From assembly GCA_910587255.1 (NCBI GenBank), contig CAJUKT010000091.1, forward strand, positions 1 through 64,000: 64,000 nt of DNA. Reading direction: 5' to 3'. The position numbers and the translations under genes were made by a program. This DNA comes from an uncultured Oscillospiraceae bacterium. Its GTDB lineage: Bacteria > Bacillota > Clostridia > Oscillospirales > Oscillospiraceae. The notes beneath the pieces were generated by a model. It was not told the DNA's origin and did not search any database. It saw only the letters and a program-made list of their open reading frames with translations. How positions within the stretch are numbered: the first letter of the stretch is position 1; each line of letters opens with the position of its first letter. Below, piece by piece: positions 32,217 to 41,091 of this stretch.

Positions 32217-32789
32217 TCACATCTGGAACACGATCCCGGCCGCGGCGGCCAGGGCGATGAAGCAGATGGGGTGGAGCTTTTTCAGCGGGGTGAACTTTGC
32301 CAGAATGAAGATGGCGGCGGCCAGGAGAATGGCGATCCAGTCGGGGTAGTAGGCAAAGGCGCTTTCCAGGCCCTGGGCGGGCCGGAGCAAGGCGACCTTG
32401 GCCACCTGGAGCAGGGCGGCGGTGATGAGGGCCACCGACGCCGCCCGCAGGCCGTAGAACACCCCGTCCACCGCCTTGGACTGGCGGAAGCGCTGCAAGA
32501 ACCCGGCGATGATGAGGATGATGACGATGGATGAGGACACCAGACCCAGGGTGGCCGTCACGCCCCCCACCACGCCGGCGGTGTGGAAGCCCACATAGGT
32601 GGCCATGTTCACCCCCATGGGGCCGGGGGTGGATTCGGAGATGGCGATCATGTTGGCCAGGTCGCCGGGGGAGAACCAGCCGGTGCGCTCCCCCAGGTCG
32701 GTGAGGAAGGGGATGGTGGCAAGCCCCCCGCCCACGGAGAACAGCCCCACCCGGCAGAACTCAAAGAACAGTTGGAGAAGCACCATCAT
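32217..32789 (-). CDS. chrA: Chromate transporter half-protein (second of pair)
   Basis: 190 residues. Single-domain CHR protein: FFEFCRVGLFSVGGGLATIPFL at the N-terminus, then the conserved STPGPMGVNMATYVGF signature. About five to six membrane helices. Short ChrA proteins occur as pairs encoded in tandem, probably forming a heterodimer that exports chromate (or transports sulfate-like anions). Start overlaps the stop of the partner by 4 bp. Substrate not provable from sequence. Confidence 0.88.
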   Translation of the reverse strand: MMVLLQLFFEFCRVGLFSVGGGLATIPFLTDLGERTGWFSPGDLANMIAISESTPGPMGVNMATYVGFHTAGVVGGVTATLGLVSSSIVIILIIAGFLQRFRQSKAVDGVFYGLRAASVALITAALLQVAKVALLRPAQGLESAFAYYPDWIAILLAAAIFILAKFTPLKKLHPICFIALAAAAGIVFQM

Positions 32790-33376
32790 TTCAGCCCTCC
32801 CTTCGCCCAGCGCACGCCCAGCCCCGCCGCGCCCGCGGCGATGACCAGGAACACAGGGGAGCTCAGCACGCCCAGCGCCGCCCCCAGCGCGCCCTGGGGC
32901 AGGGAGAAGAGGGCGCCGTATCCGGCCAGGATCAACACCACGGCGTAGATGACGCGGGTGGGCCAGTCCATGACGGCGTTTTTGAACAGCTTGATGACGC
33001 TGGACAAAATCAGCGCCACCACCCCGGCCCGCACGCCGTTAAAGGCATGGATGACAAATTCAAGGTGCATGAAATTTTGCAGGAATGCGGCGATGACCAT
33101 AATGATGACCAGGGAGGGGAAGACCAGCCCCAGGGTGGCGACGACGCCTCCGGCGATGCCCGCCTGGCTGCGGCCCACGAAGGTGGCGGTGTTCACCGCG
33201 ATGATGCCGGGGGTGCACTGGCCCACGGCATAGTAGTCGGCCAGCTCGGTTTCGGTGGCCCATTTTTTGTCCTCCACCAGCTCCCGCTGGAGTATGGGCA
33301 GCATGGCATAACCGCCGCCGAAGGTGCACACGCCGATGCGTGCGAAGGTGAGAAATAGGCTGACAAGGATGTTCAT
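32786..33376 (-). CDS. chrA: Chromate transporter half-protein (first of pair)
   Basis: 196 residues. FLTFARIGVCTFGGGYAMLPILQREL and CTPGIIAVNTATFVG match the N-type CHR domain. Six predicted helices. It is coupled by a 4-bp overlap to the second half. On the minus strand it directly follows an old copy of the nadE 3' end; GGAGGG from that duplicate serves as its ribosome-binding site. Probably cotranscribed with nadE. Confidence 0.88.
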   Translation of the reverse strand: MNILVSLFLTFARIGVCTFGGGYAMLPILQRELVEDKKWATETELADYYAVGQCTPGIIAVNTATFVGRSQAGIAGGVVATLGLVFPSLVIIMVIAAFLQNFMHLEFVIHAFNGVRAGVVALILSSVIKLFKNAVMDWPTRVIYAVVLILAGYGALFSLPQGALGAALGVLSSPVFLVIAAGAAGLGVRWAKGGLK

Positions 33377-33388
33377 GTTAATCTAATC

Positions 33389-33637
33389 CCTCCAATTCAT
33401 CCAGCCACAGCTTTGCCGCGGCGTCGCTGGGCATCCGCCTCGTCGGCACAAGCTCCATATCCCTCGCTTCGGCCTGCGGCCAAAGCTCACTCATTTCGCT
33501 GTGCCTCCTCTCCCCACAAAGCCGAAAGGCGGCTTTGTGGGGGCCCCATTGGGCGACTTGCTGGCGCTTTGTGTTTTATGAAAGCTCCTCCAATTCATCC
33601 AGCCACAGCTTTGCCGCGGCGTCGCTGGGCATCCGCC
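33389..33637 (-). repeat. 51-bp duplication of the nadE 3' end flanking an insert
   Basis: 33389-33439 is identical to 33587-33637, the last coding bases of nadE. The outer copy would read ...LDELEGLD* and ends next to the chrA start; the inner copy ends LEELS*. The intervening 147 bp contain a family 2 element and a perfect 13-bp hairpin (33512-33524 with 33530-33542). Confidence 0.9.
33445..33505 (-). repeat. Family 2 structured repeat (nadE-chrA gap)
   Basis: On the minus strand: GGCACAGCGAAATGAGTGAG, a GGCC/GGCC hairpin tip, then AAGCGAGGGATATGGAGCTT ending in GTGCC. The ends GGCAC/GTGCC pair. The same core occurs twice at 51590-51767. Confidence 0.85.
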
Positions 33638-35492
33638 AGTCGCCCCGGGGAGACAGCCCCACCGAGCCCACCTTGGGCCCGTCAGGCAGGCAGGAGCGCT
33701 TGAACTGCTGGGAGAAGAACCGGCGGTAGAAGTTCTTCAGCCACTTGAGCAGAGTCTCCCGGTCATACCGCCCCCCAAAGGCGCAGGCGGCCAGGCGGAG
33801 CACCTTCCGGGGCGGGAAGCCCCAGCGGACGGCGTAATACAGGAAGAAGTCATGGAGCTCGTAGGGCCCCACCAGGTCCTCGGTCTTTTGGGCGATCTCC
33901 CCGTCCCTGGGGGGAAGCAGCTCCGGGGAGACGGGGGTATCCAGAATGTCCCGCAGCACCTCTCCGATTGATCCGCCCCGGCGCTGCGCCTCCCAGGCCA
34001 CCAGATGCCGCACCAGGGTTTTGGGGATGGAGGCGTTGACGGCGTACATGGACATGTGGTCGCCGTTATAGGTGGCCCAGCCCAGGGCCAGCTCGGACAG
34101 GTCCCCGGTGCCGATGACCAGCCCCCCCCGCTGGTTGGCCAGATCCATGAGCACCTGGGTGCGCTCCCGGGCCTGGGCGTTTTCAAAGGTGACGCTGTGG
34201 TCGTCCATGGACTGGCCGATGTCGGCAAAGTGCCGCTCCACCGCCGCGCCGATGTTCACCTCCATAAACTCCGCCCCCAGCTCCCGGGCCAGCAGCTCCG
34301 CGTTGGAGCGGGTGCGGCGGGTGGTGCCGAAGCAGGGCATGGTGACAGCTAGAATCCCTTGACGGTCTCGGCCCAGCAGGTCGAACGCCTTGGCGGCGGT
34401 GAGGATGGCCAGGGTGGAGTCCAGGCCGCCGGACAGCCCCACCACGGCGCAGGCGGCGTTTGTGTGCTCCAGCCGCTTTTTCAGCCCCAGGGCGGCGATG
34501 GTGAGGATTTCCTCACAGCGCTGCTCCCGGGCCCCCGTGTCCGCCGGGATGAAGGGGGTGGGGGAGACGGGGCGGGTGAGGGTGGTTTCCTCCCGCTCAA
34601 ATTTGCAGTAATCAGAGAAGGTATACCCATCGCCGGGCGGGGCGGCGTAGGTGTTCATCCTCTGCCGCTCATAGGTCAGCCGCTGTACGTCAATCTCGCT
34701 GATGGTCAGCCCGGTGCTGAACCGGCCCTCCGCAAGCAGCGTCCCATTTTCCGCGATCATGTTGTGCCCCGTGAATACCAGGTCGGTGGAGCTCTCCCCC
34801 TCCCCCGCGTCGGCATAGATATAGCCGCACACCAGCCGCCCGGACTGGCTTGTCACCAGCTGGCGGCGGTAATCCGCCTTGCCCGCCACCTCATCGCTGG
34901 CGGACAGGTTCAGGATGAGGGTGGCCCCCTCCACCGCCAGCCGGATGGAGGGGGGCGCCGGGGCCCACAAATCCTCGCAGATCTCCACGCCGATGACCAG
35001 CCCCGGCACCGTCCCGCATTCCACCAGCGGATGGGTGGCCATGCGCACCGGCAGTCCCGCCAGTTCAAATTCACAGCCATTGAGCGTCTCGGAAGGGGAG
35101 GCAAACCAGCGGGCCTCATAGAATTCCCCGTAATTGGGGATATGGGTTTTGGGGGCCAGCGCCAGGATTGCGCCTTTTTGTATTATTACGGCACAGTTAT
35201 ACAATTTGTTTTGGCATCTGACCGGCAGGCCCAGGGCGGTGAGCATATCCAGCCCCCTGGTCTCTTCCAAAATCCGCGCCAGCGCCCGCTCCGCCCCGTC
35301 CAGCAGGGTGGGCTGCAAAAACAGGTCGCCGCAGGTGTACCCGGTGACGCACAGCTCCGGCAGGGCCAGCACCTTTACACCCTGCGCGGCCGCTTCCTCC
35401 ATCAGGGCAATGATCTGCCCCGCATTGTATTCGCAGTCCGCCACCCGGATTTTCGGCGTACCCGCCGCCGCCTTTACAAAGCCGTCTCGCAT
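33576..35492 (-). CDS. nadE: Glutamine-dependent NAD+ synthase
   Basis: 638 residues, normal for the two-domain enzyme. Amidates deamido-NAD+ using glutamine and ATP. The nitrilase-like glutaminase domain has Glu46, Lys115 and Cys172 (LPELCVTG, APKTHIPNY, GVEICEDLW). The synthetase domain has the PP-loop SGGLDSTLA and GTGDLSELALGWATYNGDHMSMY. Its C-terminus lies in a repeat-associated duplication, which changed the last residues from ...EGLD to ...EELS (inferred by comparing the two copies). Confidence 0.96.
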   Translation of the reverse strand: MRDGFVKAAAGTPKIRVADCEYNAGQIIALMEEAAAQGVKVLALPELCVTGYTCGDLFLQPTLLDGAERALARILEETRGLDMLTALGLPVRCQNKLYNCAVIIQKGAILALAPKTHIPNYGEFYEARWFASPSETLNGCEFELAGLPVRMATHPLVECGTVPGLVIGVEICEDLWAPAPPSIRLAVEGATLILNLSASDEVAGKADYRRQLVTSQSGRLVCGYIYADAGEGESSTDLVFTGHNMIAENGTLLAEGRFSTGLTISEIDVQRLTYERQRMNTYAAPPGDGYTFSDYCKFEREETTLTRPVSPTPFIPADTGAREQRCEEILTIAALGLKKRLEHTNAACAVVGLSGGLDSTLAILTAAKAFDLLGRDRQGILAVTMPCFGTTRRTRSNAELLARELGAEFMEVNIGAAVERHFADIGQSMDDHSVTFENAQARERTQVLMDLANQRGGLVIGTGDLSELALGWATYNGDHMSMYAVNASIPKTLVRHLVAWEAQRRGGSIGEVLRDILDTPVSPELLPPRDGEIAQKTEDLVGPYELHDFFLYYAVRWGFPPRKVLRLAACAFGGRYDRETLLKWLKNFYRRFFSQQFKRSCLPDGPKVGSVGLSPRGDWRMPSDAAAKLWLDELEELS

Positions 35493-35525
35493 CCGTCCGG
35501 CCTCCTTAAAATTGTAGTCGGCGGT

Positions 35526-35554
35526 ATTTTACTCCAATCCAGCTAAAAAAGCAA
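35526..35554 (-). promoter_or_regulatory. nadE promoter
   Basis: Minus strand: TTGCTT (35549-35554), 17 bp, TAAAAT (35526-35531). Confidence 0.65.
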
Positions 35555-35607
35555 CGGGGAGCGTTCACAAAACCTGCGGGCTTTTTGCGGAATTTATATC
35601 CTGTTCA

Positions 35608-35636
35608 TTGATTTTTGTGGGAAAGTGGTGTAAACT
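35608..35636 (+). promoter_or_regulatory. punA operon promoter
   Basis: TTGATT, 17 bp, TAAACT, 41 bp before punA. Confidence 0.65.
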
Positions 35637-35676
35637 ATATTGAATCATCAAAAATTTATTATGGGAGGGTGCGGCT

Positions 35677-36501
35677 ATGGCGTACACATTTGAGCAATAC
35701 CGGCAGAGCGCTGATTACATCAAGGAAAAAATCGGGGGATTTATCCCCAAAGTTGCCATGGTGCTGGGCTCCGGCCTGGGCTTCCTGGGCGACGTGGTGG
35801 AAAATCCCACTGCCATCTCCTACGGCGAGATTCCCCACTTCAAGGCGTCCACCGCCCCGGGACATAAGGGGCAGCTGGTGTTCGGCGTGCTGGCGGGCAG
35901 GAACGTGGCCGTCATGCAGGGGCGGATGCACCACTATGAGGGGTACGGGTATGACGAGGTATCCTACGCCGTACGGGTGCTGCGCCTGCTGGGCTGCGAC
36001 ACCCTTGTGGTCACCAACGCCGCCGGGTGTGTGCGCACCGACTGGCAGGCGGGGGACCTGATGCTCATCACCGACCAGATCAAGCTGTTCTCCGAGTCCC
36101 CGCTGCGGGGGGCCAACCTCCCGGAGTTCGGCGTGCGCTTCCCCGACGCCTCCCACCTGTATACCGTCCGCCTCCAGGAGGTAGCCCGCCAGGCTGCCGC
36201 GGAGCTGTCCATCCCCCTGCGGGAGGGGGTGTACTTCTACTGCTACGGCCCCCAGTACGAGACCCCCGCCGAGGTGCGGGCCGCCCGGATTCTGGGCGGC
36301 GACGCGGTGGGCATGTCCACCGCGCCGGAGGCCATCGTGGCCGGCCACTGTGGTATGGAAATTCTGGGCTTCACCCTGCTCAGCAACATGGCGGCGGGCA
36401 TTTTGGACCAGCCCCTGTCCGAGCAGGAGGTGCTGGACGCCGCCGCCGCGGCCAGGGACAAATTCTCCCGGCTGGTGCTGGCCTGCCTGGAAAAGCTGTA
36501 A
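35677..36501 (+). CDS. punA: Purine nucleoside phosphorylase
   Basis: 274 residues, trimeric PNP (PNP-I) type. Phosphorolyses inosine and guanosine. VLGSGLGFLGDVVE, FKASTAPGHKGQLVFG, MQGRMHHYEGYGYDEV, VTNAAGCVRTDWQAGDLMLITDQI and YGPQYETPAEVRAARILGGDAVGMST contain the phosphate and base sites. GGGAGGG precedes ATG. The next gene, a deaminase for methylthioadenosine-type nucleosides, starts 15 bp later, making a purine salvage pair. Confidence 0.96.
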   Translation: MAYTFEQYRQSADYIKEKIGGFIPKVAMVLGSGLGFLGDVVENPTAISYGEIPHFKASTAPGHKGQLVFGVLAGRNVAVMQGRMHHYEGYGYDEVSYAVRVLRLLGCDTLVVTNAAGCVRTDWQAGDLMLITDQIKLFSESPLRGANLPEFGVRFPDASHLYTVRLQEVARQAAAELSIPLREGVYFYCYGPQYETPAEVRAARILGGDAVGMSTAPEAIVAGHCGMEILGFTLLSNMAAGILDQPLSEQEVLDAAAAARDKFSRLVLACLEKL

Positions 36502-36516
36502 AGGGGGAGCCTGTTT

Positions 36517-37821
36517 ATGACTACGCTGTTTACCAACGTCACCGCCCTGCTGATGGACGAGGGGTTTGCCACCCTGCGGGACGGTTTTGTGGCGGTGGAG
36601 GGGGAAAAAATCTCCTATGTGGGGGCGGAGCGCCCCGTGGGGGATTTTGACCAGACCATCGACTGCACCGGCAAGGTGATGATGCCCGGCTTTGTCAACT
36701 GCCACACCCACGTGCCCATGACCCTCATGCGGGGGTACGGCGGGGGGCACGACCTGCAAAGCTGGCTCCAGGATTTCATCTTCCCCGCCGAGGACCGCTG
36801 GGACGACCGCTCCCTGGCCGCCGCCACGGGGCTGGGGCTGGCGGAGATGATCGCCTCCGGCGTCACCTGCATCGCCGACATGTATATGCGCCCCGGGGTG
36901 ATCGCAAAGCAGGTGCTGGACGCGGGCATTTCCGCCAACCTGTCAGTGGGCGGGGTGTATTTCGACAGCCCGGAGACCTTCTCCCCGGACAAATGTGAGG
37001 ACTGCGAAAACCACATCCGGCTGTACGAGGACTGGCACAACGCCGGGGACGGCCAGATTCTGGCGGACGCGTCCATCCACGCGGAATATACCTCCTGCGC
37101 CCCGGTGTGGGAGTGGGTGGCGGATTTCGCGCGGAGGCACGGCCTGGGGATGCACGTGCATATCTCGGAGACTAAAAAAGAGCACGAGGAATGCAAGTCC
37201 CGCTACCACGGCCTCACCCCCATCCAGCTGCTGGACCAATACGGCGTGTGGGACGGGAGGGCCATCGCCGCCCACTGCGTTTACACCACGCCGGAGGACT
37301 GGGCGGTGATGGCGCGGAAGGGCGTGTCCTGCGTCCACAACCCCTATTCCAACCTGAAGCTGGGCTCCGGCGTGGCCCCCATCCCCGATATGCTCCGGGC
37401 CGGGGTGAACGTGGCCCTGGGCACCGACGGGGTGAGCTCCCACAACAGTGTGGATATGTTCGCGGATATGAAGCTGGCCGCCGTCCTCCACAACGGCGTG
37501 GGCTGCGACCCCATGGCGGTCACCGCACCCCAGGCGCTGGAGATGGCCACCGTCAACGGCGCCAGGGCGCTGGGGCGCAGCACCGGGCGGATTGAGGCGG
37601 GCCGCGTGGCCGACCTGATCCTGGTGGACATGGACGCCCCCAACCTCATCCCCTGCCATGACGAGGCGGAAAACCTGGTGTTCTCCGCCCACGGCTCCAA
37701 CGTGGCGATGAATATGGCCCGGGGCCGCGTCATATACCAAAACGGGGCGTTTTTGACGTTGGACCTGGATAAGATCAAGGACGAGGTCAGCCGGTATGCC
37801 CTGCCCCTGCTCTTCAAGTGA
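36517..37821 (+). CDS. mtaD: Amidohydrolase, 5'-methylthioadenosine/S-adenosylhomocysteine deaminase type
   Basis: 434 residues. Metal-dependent TIM-barrel hydrolase of the TRZ/ATZ group: VNCHTHVPMTLMRGYGGG, HVHISETKKEHEE, AAHCVYTTPEDW, CVHNPYSNLKLGSG and LGTDGVSSHNSVDMF give the His/His/His/Asp ligands. Best fits MTA/SAH deaminases; related guanine or chlorohydrolase activities cannot be excluded. Downstream of punA in one operon, consistent with turning deaminated nucleosides over to the phosphorylase. Confidence 0.88.
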   Translation: MTTLFTNVTALLMDEGFATLRDGFVAVEGEKISYVGAERPVGDFDQTIDCTGKVMMPGFVNCHTHVPMTLMRGYGGGHDLQSWLQDFIFPAEDRWDDRSLAAATGLGLAEMIASGVTCIADMYMRPGVIAKQVLDAGISANLSVGGVYFDSPETFSPDKCEDCENHIRLYEDWHNAGDGQILADASIHAEYTSCAPVWEWVADFARRHGLGMHVHISETKKEHEECKSRYHGLTPIQLLDQYGVWDGRAIAAHCVYTTPEDWAVMARKGVSCVHNPYSNLKLGSGVAPIPDMLRAGVNVALGTDGVSSHNSVDMFADMKLAAVLHNGVGCDPMAVTAPQALEMATVNGARALGRSTGRIEAGRVADLILVDMDAPNLIPCHDEAENLVFSAHGSNVAMNMARGRVIYQNGAFLTLDLDKIKDEVSRYALPLLFK

Positions 37822-37839
37822 TGGGAAAGGTCTGAGGAT

Positions 37840-39510
37840 ATGTCTGCTTCCACCCCAAAAAAGAATTCCTTCTTCGGCGGCGCCGCCATTCTGACGGCCA
37901 GCGTCATCGTGGTCAAGCTCATCGGGGCGCTGTATAAGATCCCCCTGGGCGGAATTTTGTCCGACGCGGGCTTTGCCGACTTCAATACCGCCTATAACAT
38001 CTACTCCCTGCTCATCATCATCTCCACCGGCGGCCTGCCGGTGGCCCTGTCCAAGATGGTGTCCGAGGCCAACGCCGTGGGCCGGGGGAACCAGGTAAAA
38101 AAGGTGTTCTCCCTGGCCCTGGCCACCTTCTGCGTGCTGGGCACCGTCAGCTTCTGCATCATGGCCTTCTTCCCCCACCAGCTGGCCGACCTGATGCGGG
38201 ACAGCCACGCGGCCTACAGCATCCTGGCCCTGGCCCCGGCGGTGTTTTTCATCTGCCCGCTGTCCGCCTTCCGGGGATATTTCCAGGGCCACACCCTCAT
38301 GACCCCCACCGCCGTGTCCCAGGTCATTGAGGCGCTGTGCAAGCTGGTCATCGGCCTGGCCCTGGCCTCCCTGTTCATGAAGCGGGAGCTGGGGGAGTCG
38401 GTGGCCGCGGCCGGGGCCATCCTGGGGGTGTCGGTGGGCTGTATGCTGGGGGCGCTGTACGTGTACCTCTGCTACCGGGGCCACGTGCGCACCCTGCCGG
38501 AGAGCGGGGACGAGCCGGAGGCCAGCCGTGACATCCTGTTCACGCTGGCGCGGCTGGCCATCCCCATCACCCTCAGCTCCTCCGTCATCGCCCTGACCAA
38601 CATCCTGGACACCAGCATCATGCTGGGCCGCCTCCAGGACGCGCTGAAGCTCACCGAGGACGCCGCCCGGGACATGAAGGGGATGTACGACAAGGCCCTG
38701 ACCCTCTATAACCTGCCGGCCTCCTTCATGGTGCCGCTGACGGCCAGCGTCATCCCCCACGTGTCCGCCGCGCTGAAGGTGAAGCGCCGCCGCCAGGCCG
38801 CCCAGATCAGCGAGACCACCCTGCGCACCACCGCCCTGCTGGCCATACCCGCCGGGGTGGGGCTGTTTGTGCTGGGGGAGCCCATCATCCGCCTGCTCTA
38901 CCCCTCCACCGACGTGGTGCTGGCGGGGTGGATGCTGTCCGTGCTGGGCATCGCCTCCGTCTCGGTGTGCTTTATGCTGGTGAGCAATTCCATCCTCCAG
39001 GCCCACCAGATGGTGGCCCTGCCCATGGCCACCACCGTCATCGGCTGCGCGCTGAAGCTGGCGGTGGGCTATGTGCTCATCGGCAATGAAAACGTGGGCA
39101 TCAAGGGGGGGGCCATCTCCACCGTGGCCTGCTTCGGGCTCATCGCCCTGCTGGACATGTTCATCATCAAGCGCACCCTGCCCCGCTCCCTGAGCATGGC
39201 CCGGGTGTTCGTCAAGCCGGTGGGGGCCGCCGCCGCCATGGGTCTGTCCGCCTGGGCGGTGAACGGGCTGATGACCAAGGCGTTTATGGCGCTGAACATC
39301 TTTGTGACCGAGACGCAGGAGCTCCTGCCGGACGGGGCCGCCGTGGTGGAGCTCAGCCGCACCGGCGCCGCCCTGTCGGTGTTCGGGGCAATCGGGGTGG
39401 CGGTGGTGGTGTACCTTGTCCTCATCATTTTCACCCGCGCGATCTCCAAGGATGACCTGGCCCTCATCCCCAAAGGGGAGAAATTGGCCCGGATCCTCCG
39501 GGTGGAGTGA
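37840..39510 (+). CDS. spoVB: SpoVB/MurJ-like lipid-linked oligosaccharide flippase
   Basis: 556 residues with about 14 membrane helices, MOP superfamily. FFGGAAILTASVIVVKLIGALYKIPLGGIL, ISTGGLPVALSKMVSEANA and FRGYFQGHTLMTPTAVSQVIEAL are hallmarks of the SpoVB/YtgP-like group that moves peptidoglycan or polysaccharide precursors. SpoVB rather than MurJ is suggested by the following mazG and rqcP genes, as in Bacillus spoVB-yabN-yabO. Starts 18 bp after mtaD. Confidence 0.85.
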   Translation: MSASTPKKNSFFGGAAILTASVIVVKLIGALYKIPLGGILSDAGFADFNTAYNIYSLLIIISTGGLPVALSKMVSEANAVGRGNQVKKVFSLALATFCVLGTVSFCIMAFFPHQLADLMRDSHAAYSILALAPAVFFICPLSAFRGYFQGHTLMTPTAVSQVIEALCKLVIGLALASLFMKRELGESVAAAGAILGVSVGCMLGALYVYLCYRGHVRTLPESGDEPEASRDILFTLARLAIPITLSSSVIALTNILDTSIMLGRLQDALKLTEDAARDMKGMYDKALTLYNLPASFMVPLTASVIPHVSAALKVKRRRQAAQISETTLRTTALLAIPAGVGLFVLGEPIIRLLYPSTDVVLAGWMLSVLGIASVSVCFMLVSNSILQAHQMVALPMATTVIGCALKLAVGYVLIGNENVGIKGGAISTVACFGLIALLDMFIIKRTLPRSLSMARVFVKPVGAAAAMGLSAWAVNGLMTKAFMALNIFVTETQELLPDGAAVVELSRTGAALSVFGAIGVAVVVYLVLIIFTRAISKDDLALIPKGEKLARILRVE

Positions 39511-39579
39511 AAAAATGATGGGAATTTATTGTAAAAAACTGCACGGGGGCGGAATAACTCTTGCAATTCAGGTGATAGT

Positions 39580-40383
39580 ATGGTAAATTGGACGGTGAAA
39601 AAAAGCTATGACTGCCGGGATCTGGCGGAGATCGTCCGCATTCTGCGCCACCCAGGCGGTTGCCCGTGGGACCAGGAGCAGACCCACCAGTCTATCCGCC
39701 GCAACTTTCTCGAGGAAGCGTACGAGACGGCGGAGGCCATTGACCAGGGCGATACGGACGGCCTCAAAGAGGAGCTGGGGGACGTGCTGCTCCAGGTCTA
39801 CTTCCACACCTCCATTGAGGAGGACGCGGGCCGGTTTACCCTGGACGACGTGGCGGACGGGGTTTGCAAAAAACTCATCTACCGCCACCCCCATGTGTTC
39901 GGAGATGTGAGCGTCGGCTCCACCGGGGAGGTTTTGTCCAACTGGGAGGAGCTGAAGAAGAAGGAAAAGCACCAGTCCACCCAGGCCGACGTGCTGGACG
40001 CGGTGGCCCGCAGCCTGCCCGCGCTGTGGCGGGCGGAGAAGGTGCAGAAAAAGGCCGTGCGCGCCGGGGCCCCCTGGGACGGCTGGGACGCCGCCATGGA
40101 CAAGCTGTCCGAGGAGCTGGGGGAGGTCAAGGCCGCCGCGGCGGGGGAGGGCGATTTGGCCGAGGAGCTGGGCGACCTGCTGTTCGTCACGGTTTGCGCC
40201 TGCGCCGCAGCCGGGGTGGACCCGGAGGCGGCCCTCCACGCCAACATTGAGAAGGATATCGCCCGGTTCCGCCGGGTGGAGGAGCTGGCCGCCGGGCAGG
40301 GAAAGACCACGGACAAGCTCTCCCGGGAGGAGTTCCTGGCCCTGTGGGCCCAGGCCAAGGCCCAGCTGAAGCAGACCCATTGA
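39580..40383 (+). CDS. mazG: MazG-family nucleoside triphosphate pyrophosphohydrolase
   Basis: 267 residues with two MazG domains. The first has ILRHPGGCPWDQEQTHQSIRRNFLEEAYE and EELGDVLLQVYFHT (metal site ExxD-type); the second has WDAAMDKLSEELGEVK..GDLAEELGDLLF. Removes damaged or non-canonical NTPs. The N-terminal tetrapyrrole-methylase domain of Bacillus YabN is absent. No strong ribosome-binding site precedes ATG 39580 (GGTGAT only). Confidence 0.93.
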   Translation: MVNWTVKKSYDCRDLAEIVRILRHPGGCPWDQEQTHQSIRRNFLEEAYETAEAIDQGDTDGLKEELGDVLLQVYFHTSIEEDAGRFTLDDVADGVCKKLIYRHPHVFGDVSVGSTGEVLSNWEELKKKEKHQSTQADVLDAVARSLPALWRAEKVQKKAVRAGAPWDGWDAAMDKLSEELGEVKAAAAGEGDLAEELGDLLFVTVCACAAAGVDPEAALHANIEKDIARFRRVEELAAGQGKTTDKLSREEFLALWAQAKAQLKQTH

Positions 40384-40471
40384 GACGGCTTACTGCGCCA
40401 CGCCGCGCTTGTAAGTATATACGCGGCGCTGCCGCAAAAGAAAATTTGAGTTTCAGGAGGAATTACGACAC

Positions 40472-40747
40472 ATGAATAAAACTGAGCTGATTGCCGCCGT
40501 GGCGGAGAAGACCGGCCTGTCCAAGAAGGACAGCGACGCCGCCGTGGCCGCTATGGTGGACGTTATCACCGAGTCCCTGGTGCAGGGTGAGAAGGTGCAG
40601 CTGGTGGGCTTCGGCTCCTTCGAGGTGAAGAGCCGCTCCGCCCGCATGGGCCGCAACCCCCACACCAAAGAGCAGATTGAGATCCCCGCCTCCAAGGTGC
40701 CCGTGTTCAAGGCGGGCAAGGCGCTGAAGGACACTGTGGCGCAGTAA
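40472..40747 (+). CDS. hup: HU-type DNA-binding protein
   Basis: 91 residues, full HU. MNKTELIAAVAEKTGLSKKDSDAAV at the start; the signature GFGSFEVKSRSARMGRNPHT and IPASKVPVFKAGKALKD give the DNA-clasping arms. Non-specific chromosome-organising protein. CAGGAGG is 9 bases upstream. The 88-bp gap before it contains a CGCCGCG/CGCGGCG hairpin (40401-40438). Its placement between mazG and rqcP departs from the Bacillus order. Confidence 0.97.
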   Translation: MNKTELIAAVAEKTGLSKKDSDAAVAAMVDVITESLVQGEKVQLVGFGSFEVKSRSARMGRNPHTKEQIEIPASKVPVFKAGKALKDTVAQ

Positions 40748-40803
40748 TGAAGCTCACATTCCCACCCCCCTTGGGGTGGGAATTACGCTGTGGAGGGCTG
40801 TTT

Positions 40804-41043
40804 ATGAGATTGGACAAGTGGCTGAAGGTGTCCCGGCTCATCAAGCGCCGGGCGGTGGCCAACGAGGCCTGCGACGCCGGACGGGTGAGCGCCAACGGCA
40901 GGCCGGTGAAGGCGTCCTACGACGTGAAGGCGGGGGACGTGCTGGAGCTGAAGTTCGGTGAAAAGCTCATCCGGGTGGAGGTGCTCTCCGTGGCCGACAT
41001 CGTGGGCAAGGCCGGGGCGGAGGCCATGTACCGCCAGCTGTGA
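40804..41043 (+). CDS. rqcP: RqcP-like S4-domain RNA-binding protein
   Basis: 79 residues from ATG 40804, with GGAGGG upstream. An S4 domain: MRLDKWLKVSRLIKRRAVANEACDAGRVSANGRPVKASYDVKAGD. Matches RqcP/YabO, which binds stalled 50S-peptidyl-tRNA with RqcH during ribosome-associated quality control. In Bacillus yabP, yabQ and divIC follow; here a terminator and pcrA on the opposite strand follow. Confidence 0.93.
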   Translation: MRLDKWLKVSRLIKRRAVANEACDAGRVSANGRPVKASYDVKAGDVLELKFGEKLIRVEVLSVADIVGKAGAEAMYRQL

Positions 41044-41050
41044 AATCAAA

Positions 41051-41085
41051 CGCGCCGGGGTCTCCAGGACCCCGGCGCGTTTTTT
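41051..41085. terminator. Terminator between rqcP and pcrA
   Basis: A perfect 12-bp stem (41051-41062 with 41068-41079) followed by TTTTTT on the plus strand. Confidence 0.9.
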
Positions 41086-41091
41086 CGGCGC

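Noticed and set aside
33512..33542. Intrinsic terminator after nadE
   Set aside because: The 13-bp stem is perfect but no T tract follows on the minus strand, so termination is not supported; treated as part of the inserted repeat.
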